NCBI GenBank assembly: GCA_963845285.1
Contig: CAWJRO010000013.1
Coordinates: forward strand, 4,926-68,925
Direction of reading: 5' to 3'
DNA: 64,000 bases
Source: Methanobacterium_C sp963845285
GTDB taxonomy: Archaea > Methanobacteriota > Methanobacteria > Methanobacteriales > Methanobacteriaceae
Of this stretch, positions 18,809 to 26,967 are shown piece after piece (the first letter of the stretch is position 1; every line of letters starts with the position of its first letter). The translations under genes were made by a program, and so were the position numbers. Below the pieces are notes generated by a model that saw nothing but the letters and a program-made list of their open reading frames with translations, searched no databases and was not told where the DNA came from.

Positions 18809-19573
18809 TTAAGCAAGTGTTAATTTAGTTGGGTGACCAGCTAATTTTTCATTACCGTCTGCTGCACAGTAGTCAGCATCACAGGCACTGCAGGTCCATT
18901 CACCTTCTTCTGTTCCTTTTGGATTCCACACAAGTGTACCATATTTATGACATTCAGGACAATAATTCAAGAATGTAACTGTGTGATCGGAATAATCTCC
19001 TAATGCACCACATGAACATTTTGCAGTAGCTGTAACAGTTTTTGCAGTAGATGCAATTGTACTTGTAGCTTTAGTTGTGGTTGCAGCGGTATTTGTAGCT
19101 TTGACAGTTTTTGTGCTGGTTGTTGCTTCAACTGCTTTGTTAGCAGTGTTGTTGTCTGAAGATTTTGCTACAGTTGTTGTGCTAGTTTTGGTCCAGTTTG
19201 TCATTGCGTTTTGTGTTTGTGTTGCTACCCATCCGTCAACTGTTATTTTGGCGTCTGTTTGGAAGTATTTTACTGCTTGTTCTGTGTATGGGCCGAAGGA
19301 TCCGTCAATTGCTCCTGTGTAGTAGCCCTGGTTTTTGAGCCATTTTTGTAGTTCAACTACTTGGTCTCCGCTTGCACCTATTTTCAGGCCGTTATCGGTA
19401 ACCGCGTTTGTTCCGATATTATTTTGATTTAAGCTTTGATTTACATTATTATTTACAATATTTTGAGTTTCAGTCGCCCCCGCAAAGGGTAAGGCGCTGA
19501 ACAGCACACACAACACTAATGCGGTTGTGTATGTAATTTTTCTATTAATTGTACCGCCTCCACGTCCGAACAT
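18809..19573 (-). CDS. Secreted protein with PG_binding_1-type domain and cysteine-rich C-terminus
   Basis: A signal peptide (TYTTALVLCVLFSALPFAGA) is followed by a peptidoglycan-binding-like domain at about residues 63-118 (GASGDQVVELQKWLKNQGYY, then AIDGSFGPYTEQAVKYFQ). Next is a Thr/Ala/Lys-rich linker of about 60 residues, then a C-terminal module with CSCG, CPEC and CSAC pairs that may bind zinc. The protein should sit in the wall, pseudomurein being the polymer in this order. The annotated ATG reads MFGRGGGT, but the GGAGG within those codons is placed exactly seven bases before an ATT codon starting INRK. The same arrangement is seen in the secreted gene at 22897-23673, so the true start may be that ATT. 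Confidence 0.8.
   Translation of the reverse strand: MFGRGGGTINRKITYTTALVLCVLFSALPFAGATETQNIVNNNVNQSLNQNNIGTNAVTDNGLKIGASGDQVVELQKWLKNQGYYTGAIDGSFGPYTEQAVKYFQTDAKITVDGWVATQTQNAMTNWTKTSTTTVAKSSDNNTANKAVEATTSTKTVKATNTAATTTKATSTIASTAKTVTATAKCSCGALGDYSDHTVTFLNYCPECHKYGTLVWNPKGTEEGEWTCSACDADYCAADGNEKLAGHPTKLTLA
19547..19561 (-). promoter_or_regulatory. GGAGG placed seven bases before an ATT codon, possible true start
   Basis: On the minus strand GGAGG is followed by seven bases and then ATT AAT AGA AAA, encoding I-N-R-K at the head of the signal peptide. In this window genes with a clear ribosome site, such as Alba, show the same seven-base spacing to ATG. The upstream ATG would put the Shine-Dalgarno sequence inside the coding region. 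Confidence 0.4.
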
Positions 19574-20197
19574 TTTTTTAAGTTTTTATGTAAGGACTTT
19601 CTTTTGGCACTCCCTTTGATAACTTCAACCTCACATATAAAGGCTTTGGTTAATTTTCAAAAAAAAGACACGTAAAGAACTCTTTTTTTAATTTAAGACA
19701 CTCTAAGAGGATATTGAAATAGCTTATTAAAGATTAGCTATCTCTGTTCTTATTTTCAGTAAACTGACACATTTCAAACCTTAATTTCAAAAAAAAGCAT
19801 TCAACAAACACATTTACCACACTTCCTAATACTGGAGAACACTCCCCAAGCCAACCCTTAACATGATACCAACAAATAATCATAAATAACAAACTAATTA
19901 CAAAATAAACATTTTAAAATTTTATTTAAATGATTTAGCAACCTCTAAACCCTTAACGCGATTTTCACGTTTTATAAGAAAATAAACCTAAATAACTCGA
20001 ATAATATCATAACATAACTAATTTAAATATTAATCCTTTTTAAGAATCTCAATGAATCCATGATTAAAACTGTTAGATGACTGTATTGGTATGTAAATTC
20101 CAAAATCTATTAATCATCCAAGAGACATTCATATTAATTATCCTTAATTAGTTGATTCAAAGTTTATAATTAAAATCATAATGTGGATGAATTCTGT
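19574..20197. other. 624-bp gap, no gene seen
   Basis: This interval is AT-rich. The side next to the secreted-protein gene must be its promoter and leader. The motif TTTCAAAAAAAAG occurs twice (about 19648 and 19785). I see no tRNA, no convincing small ORF and no copy of the repeat families. Confidence 0.5.
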
Positions 20198-20512
20198 TTA
20201 TTCTATTTTTCCATGTTTGCAGAAGTGACGGTTTGGATCACTAATTTCTAGATTATTTTCATTCCAAATAGGACAATCAATGCATTTACACGCTCTTTTA
20301 GTTTTAATATCTTTACAAGTGGCTTCGCCAGTTGAACAGTACAATCCCGGAACTCTGTCCGGCTCCATCATCATGGGGCTGTCCAGATCTTGTTGAGTTA
20401 TTAAATGCATTATTTTCAGTTTATCTTTAACGCATTGACTTTCAGTTTGGACAGCGCACTTGGTTCAGACACATTTTTCAATGTTTTCTATAGTGAAATC
20501 AATTTTGCTCAT
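20198..20512 (-). pseudogene. Cys-rich peptide (DUF2769/TIGR04165-like) with an in-frame TGA at a cysteine position
   Basis: The frame open from an internal ATG gives 70 residues with a Cys-rich C-terminus (YCSTGEATC, CKCIDCPIW, HFCKHGK). Read further upstream, the same frame continues through a TGA to an ATG at 20512 with an AGGGA seven bases before it. The upstream part reads MSKIDFTIENIEKCV, then TGA, then TKCAVQTESQCVKDKLKI. This matches the expected opening of methanogen Cys-rich peptides, roughly KCxCxxCxVQxxSxC, in which the TGA (20465-20467) takes the place of a cysteine. The simplest reading is a nonsense mutation from TGC or TGT. Selenocysteine is conceivable but Methanobacteriales are not known to use it. 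Such peptides are thought to be partners of radical SAM enzymes; one is encoded at 13403-14545. Confidence 0.65.
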
Positions 20513-20577
20513 TCAAATCCCTGTATAACTTAGTTCAGTACTTCAGTTTTATAATGCTGAATTTCATTAATTTATTT

Positions 20578-20766
20578 TCATACTCCCTGTTTGTGTATGG
20601 CTGTTCCAATGAAAAAAAGTACTATTCCTAGGATTAAAAAGCTTGTAGGTAGCAGGTTCCATTTGGCTATGTAATGACCCAACACAACAACCACGTTTAA
20701 AACTATTATAATTGATCCCAAAACATAAAGTAAAAATCCTAATTTGTTTATTGTTTTTAATTTCAT
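20578..20766 (-). CDS. Small two-helix membrane protein
   Basis: The 62-residue product has two hydrophobic segments (LGFLLYVLGSIIIVLNVVVV and FLILGIVLFFIGTAI) joined by a short loop, with a basic N-terminus (MKLKTINK) and a short HKQGV tail. I recognise no family. It has no obvious operon partner; the Cys-rich peptide remnant is upstream of its 3' end on the same strand. The start is preceded by only a weak ribosome site. Confidence 0.5.
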   Translation of the reverse strand: MKLKTINKLGFLLYVLGSIIIVLNVVVVLGHYIAKWNLLPTSFLILGIVLFFIGTAIHKQGV

Positions 20767-21007
20767 GTTTATTCTTTAGAAACCCTATTGTTTTTAGTGT
20801 TTCAGATTTTTTAGAGTTTTCAGATCAGAGTTTTCAGATCTTTCAGATCAATTTCATTTCAATATTAGTTTTACATTATTTTAGTGTAATATCCGCAATT
20901 AAATTTAATGAACATCCCTGTTTAACTTATTAAATGGAAATACATGGTTAAATTAAAGATGTTGTTTCAAGTATTTTGTTTATCCATTGAAAAACTATTT
21001 GAGGGTT

Positions 21008-21304
21008 TTACATTCTTTCAAGAGCGTCTTCCATAGATTTAACTTCTTTGATTTTTATTGTATTATAGAATGCAAAACCTATTTCTCTAAAATATCTTCT
21101 AACAGCATCTTGGGAGGGAGCTTCAACTACGTAGAAAATTGTATGTTCCAGTGGTGAGAAAACTCCTGTTATAATGTTTATTCCTTCTTTTTTGGCAAAT
21201 TCATCCCTTTTACTGGATAATTCTTTAATTATCATCTTGTTTTCATTATTGAACATGGGACAAGATTCAACGTTGTGTTCCATATTCACAGTAAACATGG
21301 ACAT
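21008..21304 (-). CDS. Small alpha/beta-barrel-like protein of unknown function
   Basis: The 98-residue protein has the size and alternating strand/helix pattern of dimeric ferredoxin-fold proteins (GYD/DUF3303-like): a FTVNMEH strand, a helix with KELSSKRDEFAKKEG, a GVFSPLEHTIFYVVEAP hairpin, the RRYFREIGF helix and a TIKIKEVKSMEDALERM end. This fold assignment is inference from pattern alone. A good GGAGGTTGA lies before the ATG; a second in-frame ATG is two codons inside. Function is unknown and it is transcribed alone. Confidence 0.7.
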   Translation of the reverse strand: MSMFTVNMEHNVESCPMFNNENKMIIKELSSKRDEFAKKEGINIITGVFSPLEHTIFYVVEAPSQDAVRRYFREIGFAFYNTIKIKEVKSMEDALERM

Positions 21305-21534
21305 ATTTCAACCTCCTACATGTCTAAATCTTAATTTATATGTTTGTTAAAACAAAAACTTATTATTTACTATTCAATTAATTAGCTTTTTAAATTCTTT
21401 AAATTAAAAAATAAGTATTTTAATGTCTTAAAACTTATAATCATTAAATTACATTAAATAATGAATTGTTTGAAAAATTTAATGGATGTGTTTTTATTAT
21501 TATCATTATCATCTGCAGGACTTGAATATGTACC

Positions 21535-21657
21535 TCATTTACTGTAGATCACAGCTCCTGTTGTTGCGTGTGCATGATGCATAGGTTCGAGACTTCTTTT
21601 AATAATTTTGTCCTGACAACCACATTTAGGACATTTCTCTTTCAATTTTATCTTCAT
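21535..21657 (-). CDS. 40-residue zinc-ribbon-like protein
   Basis: A short frame reads MKIKLKEKCPKCGCQDKI at its start, followed by a basic segment and a histidine-rich PMHHAHATTGAVIYS end. The CPKCGC pair with histidines could hold one zinc. AAGGA lies six bases before the ATG, which supports translation. Small proteins of this kind are common in methanogens, with no known role. It is too short to prove without homologues. Confidence 0.5.
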   Translation of the reverse strand: MKIKLKEKCPKCGCQDKIIKRSLEPMHHAHATTGAVIYSK

Positions 21658-21790
21658 ATTTGTCCTTCATTTTATTTTTAAGATTATCCTAAGAGTTTAT
21701 CCTAAAAGTATTATTTTAATGATGAATTTTGTTTTTAATTATTTATTAAATTTTAGTCATTAAACTAATAATTATTGGTTATATTAAACA

Positions 21791-21940
21791 ATGTTTAGAA
21801 AACAATGTTTAAATTTAAAAATAGTAGATACAGTAGAAACAGATACAGAAACAGATACACATAAAAATAATAATTATCCCAATATCATCTTAAATGAACT
21901 GCAAAAACAGCAGGATAGACTGCAAAATTGGGATATGTAA
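21791..21940 (+). CDS. Possible 49-residue ORF, uncertain
   Basis: An open frame reads MFRKQCLNLKIVDTVETDTE and ends NELQKQQDRLQNWDM, with a Thr/Asp repeat and a coiled-coil-like C-terminus. The DNA underneath contains a short repeat, ACAGATACAGAAACAGATAC. There is no clear ribosome site. It may be chance or the 3' end of a lost gene; I list it because the C-terminal half looks protein-like. Confidence 0.22.
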   Translation: MFRKQCLNLKIVDTVETDTETDTHKNNNYPNIILNELQKQQDRLQNWDM

Positions 21941-21968
21941 AAATTAATACAAAATTAATGATATTTTA

Positions 21969-22508
21969 TCATGGTTTTTTAACTATTTTATCCATAGAAT
22001 CCTTAAGTGAGTTGACCCACGGTTTTAAAATGTTTTTAGCATCTTCTGTAGTTGTATTTTCATGTTTGCCTTCTTTTTTGTCTTGGACCTCTTCGTTATG
22101 ACTTAATATGTTATTTTTATTCATTATATAATCCTCAAGCCAATCTGCCAATTCATAGTTAGATAGGTTTTCCAAATAGACCCATGCATAACCTTCATGT
22201 TCACTGCTCAAAGTGAGTTCACCTTCAATCACTTTTCCAGACAATATGATGTGAACAGCTCTTATTATGTGTAAATTCTGTTCAGCAGCTCCAATTACGT
22301 GATCAAGGGTTATTTTTAGTTTAGTTTCTTCGTAAACTTCCCTTGTCAATGCATGGTCAAATGATTCATCTTGATCTACTTTTCCACCGGGAAGTTCCCA
22401 TTTCCCGGGATTGGTCTTGGAATCTGTAGATCTCTTGAGAATAAGGATTTTACCATTTTCATCAGTGAGAAGCACTCGAACTGCAAGTCCATAAACGTGG
22501 TTTATCAT
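21969..22508 (-). CDS. Nudix hydrolase
   Basis: The 179-residue protein has an N-terminal strand MINHVYGLAVRVLLTDENGK and a complete Nudix box, GGKVDQDESFDHALTREVYEET, that fits Gx5Ex7REUxEE, so it should hydrolyse a nucleoside diphosphate linked to another group with magnesium. Family resemblance is to MutT/8-oxo-dGTP-type enzymes; the substrate is unknown. After about residue 135 it has a charged extension of 45 residues (HNEEVQDKKEGKHENTTTED, then a helical end) not needed for the fold, perhaps a low-complexity tail. It is alone on its strand. Confidence 0.88.
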   Translation of the reverse strand: MINHVYGLAVRVLLTDENGKILILKRSTDSKTNPGKWELPGGKVDQDESFDHALTREVYEETKLKITLDHVIGAAEQNLHIIRAVHIILSGKVIEGELTLSSEHEGYAWVYLENLSNYELADWLEDYIMNKNNILSHNEEVQDKKEGKHENTTTEDAKNILKPWVNSLKDSMDKIVKKP

Positions 22509-22896
22509 TTAATCATAACCCTTTTGTTTTTAACTTAAACTTGTTATATATTATCTTTAGATTACTTATAATGATTTTATTTTTGGATTTTTATTTTTGA
22601 GATTAAAAATATTCAAGTTGATATAATAATCTGCCATGTAAATTCAATTTAAAAATAGTTACTATCAAATTTAGTTTAGTATCCAATTAAAAATAATTAT
22701 TGTAAGAAAATCAAACTGAATTTTTCATTTTTTTAAGAATTTTTCTCTTAAATTAAATAATTACCTTCCTCTTAAAATTAAGTAATTACCAATTTTTATG
22801 TTTATGAATGTTCAAAAATAAAAAATAAAGAAAATTATTTGATTTTCCTAATTTCATGAATGTTTTATTAAAATTTTCCTAATTTCAGGCACGTCT
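22509..22896. other. 388-bp AT-rich gap, no gene seen
   Basis: I see no ORF, RNA gene or known repeat here. The right part contains the 3' flank of the secreted protein gene, with several T runs that could end transcripts; the left part must contain the Nudix promoter. Confidence 0.45.
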
Positions 22897-23673
22897 CTAG
22901 AATATTGCTTCATTATACACACTATCTGTCATTGCCTGGACATCGTTGGTTTCTGTGTAGTTGTAACCATTGTTTAACATGTATTGATCAGGATCATCGA
23001 TTCCTGTAAAACTTGGTGGAGAGAAGTAATCGTCATATGATCGAGGTAACCAGTTTAAGCCGGTTATATTAATTGATGTATCGTAAAAGATAGTAAATAC
23101 CTTCCTGTCTCCCTTTGTTTCTTTGTACCACGGTGTCCCCATTTCATAAAGCGTTCCTGCACATACACCTCCGTATATGTCCACTACTAAAGCGTTATCT
23201 GGGACCTGATCTTGAAGCACTACATCATGTTCATTGGGCCCTATACCATAATTCACAGCATAAACGCCTTTTGCTTTTAAACCCGCGACTATTGCATTTA
23301 TACGGCCATTATCCTCTGATATTGAGTTTATATTATCACTTGTAATGTAAACAGGTCTTGTTTGTTTTTTTACGTTGTTATGATTGTTATCATCCGCATT
23401 AGTTTGGTTTTGTTTCTTGATTTGATTACTCTGACTTTCACTAATCGCGGTACTGTTGATAGTTTTATATTTGTATGCTGCGTTCACAGTGGTAACATCC
23501 TTTTCATTTAAAAGCTGGTCATTTGTATTTATATTTGAATCGATTTTTGGTTGTATCTGTGGCTCATTTGGGCTGGTTTCTCCAAATGCGGAGAAAGTAG
23601 ACAAAAACAAGCTCGCTGCAAATACCATTGCATATGTTGATTTTCTGTTAATTTGATTGCCTCCGTATTCCAA
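22897..23673 (-). CDS. Secreted methanobacterial wall-associated protein of unknown function
   Basis: A signal peptide (KSTYAMVFAASLFLSTFSAF) is followed by an Asn/Gln-rich linker and a globular domain from about residue 105, starting RPVYITSDNINS. That domain contains GRINAIVAGLKAKGVYAVNY, VVDIYGGVCAGTLYEM and KVFTIFYDTSINI. I recall similar domains in secreted Methanobacterium proteins together with wall-binding repeats, but the biochemical role is unknown. The frame start is TTG with GGAGG inside it, seven bases before ATT AAC AGA (INRK), the same arrangement as in the gene at 18809-19573. The two share the GG-x-INRK-TYA opening, so they probably share a secretion leader and start design. 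Confidence 0.72.
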   Translation of the reverse strand: MEYGGNQINRKSTYAMVFAASLFLSTFSAFGETSPNEPQIQPKIDSNINTNDQLLNEKDVTTVNAAYKYKTINSTAISESQSNQIKKQNQTNADDNNHNNVKKQTRPVYITSDNINSISEDNGRINAIVAGLKAKGVYAVNYGIGPNEHDVVLQDQVPDNALVVDIYGGVCAGTLYEMGTPWYKETKGDRKVFTIFYDTSINITGLNWLPRSYDDYFSPPSFTGIDDPDQYMLNNGYNYTETNDVQAMTDSVYNEAIF

Positions 23674-24389
23674 ATATTGTTTATAAAAAAAATTTGGGAT
23701 AGCACAGAGATAATAATATATTACATATAAATCTTTTGGTCTAAAATCTAAAAAATAGCATTTATAGGGTCCTTTTTTAGATTTAAGACGAGTTTAAAAG
23801 AGATAAAAATGTCATATTTTGTAAGACTGTTTTCCATTTCTATTTGTGATAAAATCTACTTATTTAAACGTTGTTCTAAAAAATAAGCCAAGGCTATTTT
23901 TATAATTCTCTAATAACAGTTATTGGAAATTCTAATGGTTGACTTTTAATTAATATTTTTTGATAATTTGATAAGAAATAGGTTTATTTTGGATTAAACA
24001 GCTTTTTTAACGTTTAAATTTTAATTTAAAGTCCCGAAAACTGGTTTCATCCATAATTTTAGAAGGCTCATTTTTCATTTTAAACAGTAAATTTTAAAAA
24101 TTGAGCATATCAACTGTTGGGTAATTTTTCCATTTTAAAATATGGTTCCTACAATTTTGAGTGTTATGGTATTTTAAATACTCTCAATATCCTGATTTAA
24201 GCCTTAAATTTAAAATTATAACTCAGTTTGGAAATCCAAAAATGATAATTATTTCCTCAAAGATTTGTATCAAAAAATAATATTTTACACCCTAAAAATA
24301 ATAAAATTTAGGTGTTATGTGGTTCATAATTTCTATCGGTGATACTATTTATTACAAATCATAATAAAGATAGTTTATTTAAACTTATT
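23674..24389. other. 716-bp gap, no intact gene seen
   Basis: The interval is AT-rich with stop codons in all frames. It separates the secreted protein promoter from the UbiA pseudogene. The missing N-terminal part of the UbiA gene is not recognisable in it, so that part was deleted rather than just mutated. Confidence 0.45.
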
Positions 24390-24960
24390 AAATTGCAGTT
24401 TTTACGATTATTTTTAGTTATCCATTATCTTTCTTCCTATTGCTGCTATTTGGAAACCTTCTGGCATGGTTTTACACAGCTCCACCCATAAAACTGGTTT
24501 ACAGGAAATTAAGAGAAATTGCCAATATAATCACAGTGTCATATTTTTAGGTACGGTTTATTTTGCCTTAATGGGAACATTAAACTTTCCATTTTTTGTT
24601 TTTGCAGTTCCAGTACTTTTTTTACAGCTAATCCTCATCAGCAGTTTTGAGATTCCAGATATGGAAGGCAATAAGTTAGGTGGTAAGGTTACCTGGATTG
24701 TGTCTTATGGTCAAGGATTTGGTTTTAAGTTGATTGCAGTTTCAGGGTTTTTGGCCACACTCTTGTTTTTAATTATCTCTTTTACGAATTTGTTTCCGTC
24801 TGTGATGAATTTTTGAATACCTGCAATTATTTCCTTGATTTCTTTGAGTTTGGGGATTTTGGAATTAATAAAAAAGCCTTTAGATAAAGTATCTGCCCTA
24901 AAATTTGCCAGTATTAACGTTGCAGCTCTCTTTGTGATGTCAATTTTTATTAACTGTTGA
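24390..24960 (+). pseudogene. Broken UbiA-family prenyltransferase gene
   Basis: Successive frames read LLAWFYTAPPIKLVYRKLRE, then after a shift GTVYFALMGTLNF and SSFEIPDMEGNKLGGKV, clearly a UbiA/MenA-like prenyltransferase whose second aspartate motif is within EIPDMEGNK. Damage is fourfold. The N-terminal half is missing. A frameshift, explained by one lost T in the T5 run at 24544-24548, follows ITVSYF. An in-frame TGA after PSVMNF (24814-24816) stands where arginine would fit, as from CGA. Finally, the end is cut by the 183-bp repeat that begins at 24958. It is a second, dead UbiA gene besides that at 7161-7964. Confidence 0.8.
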
Positions 24961-25140
24961 GAATTTTTATTAACCTTCATTTACTGTTGATATTATGTTT
25001 GGAAATAGTTTTCTGATATTTATTAACGACTTAATTGATTTATTAATGGCCAATAATTGTCTTAAATGGCGTATTTATTTGTGATAACTAAGTTATAACT
25101 TTTAATATTATTAAATTTTAGAGATTTTTAGAAATTCTCT
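24958..25140 (-). repeat. 183-bp inverted-end repeat family, copy 2
   Basis: This copy matches the family closely; its left end is slightly degenerate (TGAGAATTTTT) and its right end is AGAAATTCTCT. It lies at the 3' end of the UbiA pseudogene. It is inverted relative to the copy at 26005-26187, and the two bracket the exoD gene. Confidence 0.9.
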
Positions 25141-25326
25141 GTTATTTATTTTATCTCATAAAAATGAAGTTTAAATTGACCCAATTCCAATAACAAAGAT
25201 TCTAAAAAAATAGGAAGTTTAATTAATCTAATTGTTTATGGGTAGTTTAATAACAAATTTATGATCTGTTTAATAATTCATTACCTTAAGATAACTTGAC
25301 AATTGATATTTGTTTGAGGTTTATTT

Positions 25327-25965
25327 GTGACTGTGAATAATAATACTGGCAGCAGGACTTCGGATTTTGTTTCCAGGATATCCTTGGAGCTTCCTTCCGA
25401 CGGCATAACTTTTAAAGATTTCTTGGAACTCATAGGCGAACAGGGGTTTTTAATTTCATGTACTGTGCTGGTGGCTCCTTTTTTACTTCCAGTATCGATT
25501 CCAGGAAGTAGTTTGCCATTTGGATTGGCCATAATCTTGATAAATATAGGTATGCTACTCAACAGACATCCTTTACTCCCTAAACGTGTTATGGAGTATA
25601 AAATATCTCAAGAGAATATGTTACGTATTTTAAATGGAATGGTTTGTGTGTTAAGAACTTTAGAAAAGTTTACAAAACCACGTTCCATGTTTTTATTTAA
25701 TACTCATGTTATGAAATATGTAAACAGTTTAATAATAATATTTTGCGCCTTTTTATTGATGTTACCATTACCAGTTCCTTTAACAGATTTTTTACCTGCT
25801 TATGGGATTCTTTTTTTGGCTGTAGGCTCACTTGAACGGGATGGCTACCTGATTTTTGCAGGCTACCTCCTGGTGACTGTAACCACCATTTATTTCAGTT
25901 TGATAGCAATACTGGGGCTAGCTGGAATAAAAATTATTTTAGCACATTTGGGATTGTCTTACTAG
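25327..25965 (+). CDS. ExoD-family membrane protein
   Basis: The 212-residue protein has an N-terminal cytoplasmic part with LPSDGITFKDFLELIGEQGF, then a PFLLPVSIPGSSLPFGLAI segment typical of ExoD, and three further hydrophobic stretches. ExoD was named for exopolysaccharide synthesis in Rhizobium; its biochemical role is unknown. The start is GTG behind GAGGTTTA, with another GTG two codons later. The gene lies between two inverted copies of a 183-bp repeat, so it sits in a potentially invertible or mobile segment. Confidence 0.85.
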   Translation: MTVNNNTGSRTSDFVSRISLELPSDGITFKDFLELIGEQGFLISCTVLVAPFLLPVSIPGSSLPFGLAIILINIGMLLNRHPLLPKRVMEYKISQENMLRILNGMVCVLRTLEKFTKPRSMFLFNTHVMKYVNSLIIIFCAFLLMLPLPVPLTDFLPAYGILFLAVGSLERDGYLIFAGYLLVTVTTIYFSLIAILGLAGIKIILAHLGLSY

Positions 25966-26004
25966 ACTTTGAAAAAAATTTTAGATGATTTAATCCTAAA
26001 TTAA

Positions 26005-26187
26005 AGAGAATTTCTAAAAACCTCTAAAATTTAATAATATTAAAAGTTATAACTTAGTTATCACAAACAAATACGTCATTTAAGACAATTATTGGCCATT
26101 AATAAACCAATTAACTCGTTAATAAATATCATAAAACTATTTCCAAACATAATATCAACAGTAAATGAAGGTTAATAGAAATTCTCT
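26005..26187 (+). repeat. 183-bp inverted-end repeat family, copy 3
   Basis: The copy begins AGAGAATTTCT and ends AGAAATTCTCT, with an interior almost identical to the other three. It is non-coding. It lies between exoD and the Alba gene, about 170 bases before the Alba start, and may influence the Alba promoter region. Confidence 0.92.
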
Positions 26188-26359
26188 AAAGTTATTTAAG
26201 ATTGAATTAATCTTCTTCCATTTTGATGATCTTAGTTTAAGGAGTTCAAAGATTGTAATCGGATATTAAATGTATAAATGAGAATAACACTATATTAAAT
26301 ATACAACTAAAATAGTTAAAACAATTTAGAAAACAAATATTTCCCATGGAGGTTAAGTG

Positions 26360-26644
26360 ATGTCAGAGGAAAATGTAGTATACATTGGAAACAAGCCAGT
26401 AATGAACTATGTGTTAGCAGTTGTGACTCAAATGAATACAGGAATCCCCGAAGTTCTGTTAAAAGCCAGAGGGAGAGCTATAAGTAGAGCGGTAGATGTT
26501 GCAGAAATTGTAAAAAACCGGTTTATAACAGACCTGGAAATTGGAACTATAAACATTTCTACAGAAGAAATGACGAATAAAGAAGGGTCAAACAGCAATG
26601 TTTCAGCCATAGAAATACAGCTTTGCAAGTTAAAAGAAGAATAA
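26360..26644 (+). CDS. albA: DNA/RNA-binding chromatin protein Alba
   Basis: The 94-residue protein begins MSEENVVYIGNKPVMNYVLA, the classic Alba opening with the lysine in IGNKPVMNYV that contacts nucleic acid and can be acetylated. It continues with VLLKARGRAISRAVDVAEI and a second basic strand. Alba forms dimers that coat DNA and bind RNA in archaea. GGAGG ends seven bases before the ATG, which decides the start over the GTG one codon earlier. It is monocistronic. Confidence 0.95.
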   Translation: MSEENVVYIGNKPVMNYVLAVVTQMNTGIPEVLLKARGRAISRAVDVAEIVKNRFITDLEIGTINISTEEMTNKEGSNSNVSAIEIQLCKLKEE

Positions 26645-26860
26645 AACTGTAAAAAAACCAGATGAAGTTCGTTTAGGGATTGTTTTTAGTCTCTAATGTT
26701 TATAATTTTGTTACTCTAAATAACTCAAGGGTTTTAAAAAAGATTCAATGATAAATAAAGGTTTTGATGTATTCCAAATTTTATTAAGCCTTTATTATCA
26801 TTTAAATTTTAAATATTGTTAAATATTTTTTTCTTTTATTTCAATTTTTTTTGATTTGAT

Positions 26861-26967
26861 GAGGATGTCTCATAGTTCAGAATTTGCAAAAAAATAAGGA
26901 CAAATAAAGCTTTAAATTCAAAAATAAGCAAAATTACACATGTCAAAAGTAATCTTGAGACAGCCTC
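26861..26967 (+). mobile_element. 107-bp MITE, copy 1, with ends like the 16.5-kb insertion sequence
   Basis: The left end reads GAGGATGTCTCATAG and the right end, read inward, GAGGCTGTCTCAAGA, close to the GAGGCTGTCTCATGA ends of the element at 16465-18225. The interior has GAATTTGCAAAAAAATAAGG and is shared with copies at 53289-53396 (opposite orientation) and 63752-63859, but not with the insertion sequence. It has no coding capacity. Flanks TTGAT and TTAAT suggest a 5-bp target site. Its right edge touches the stop codon of the next gene. Confidence 0.85.

Noticed and set aside
20465..20467. Selenocysteine codon as the first explanation of the TGA
   Set aside because: Not accepted as the call: the order is not known to make selenoproteins and I see no SECIS-like element; kept only as a finding to test.
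21575..21600. tRNA T-arm-like GGTTCGAGAC
   Set aside because: It lies inside the small zinc-ribbon frame and there is no acceptor stem or anticodon arm around it. No tRNA was found in the window.
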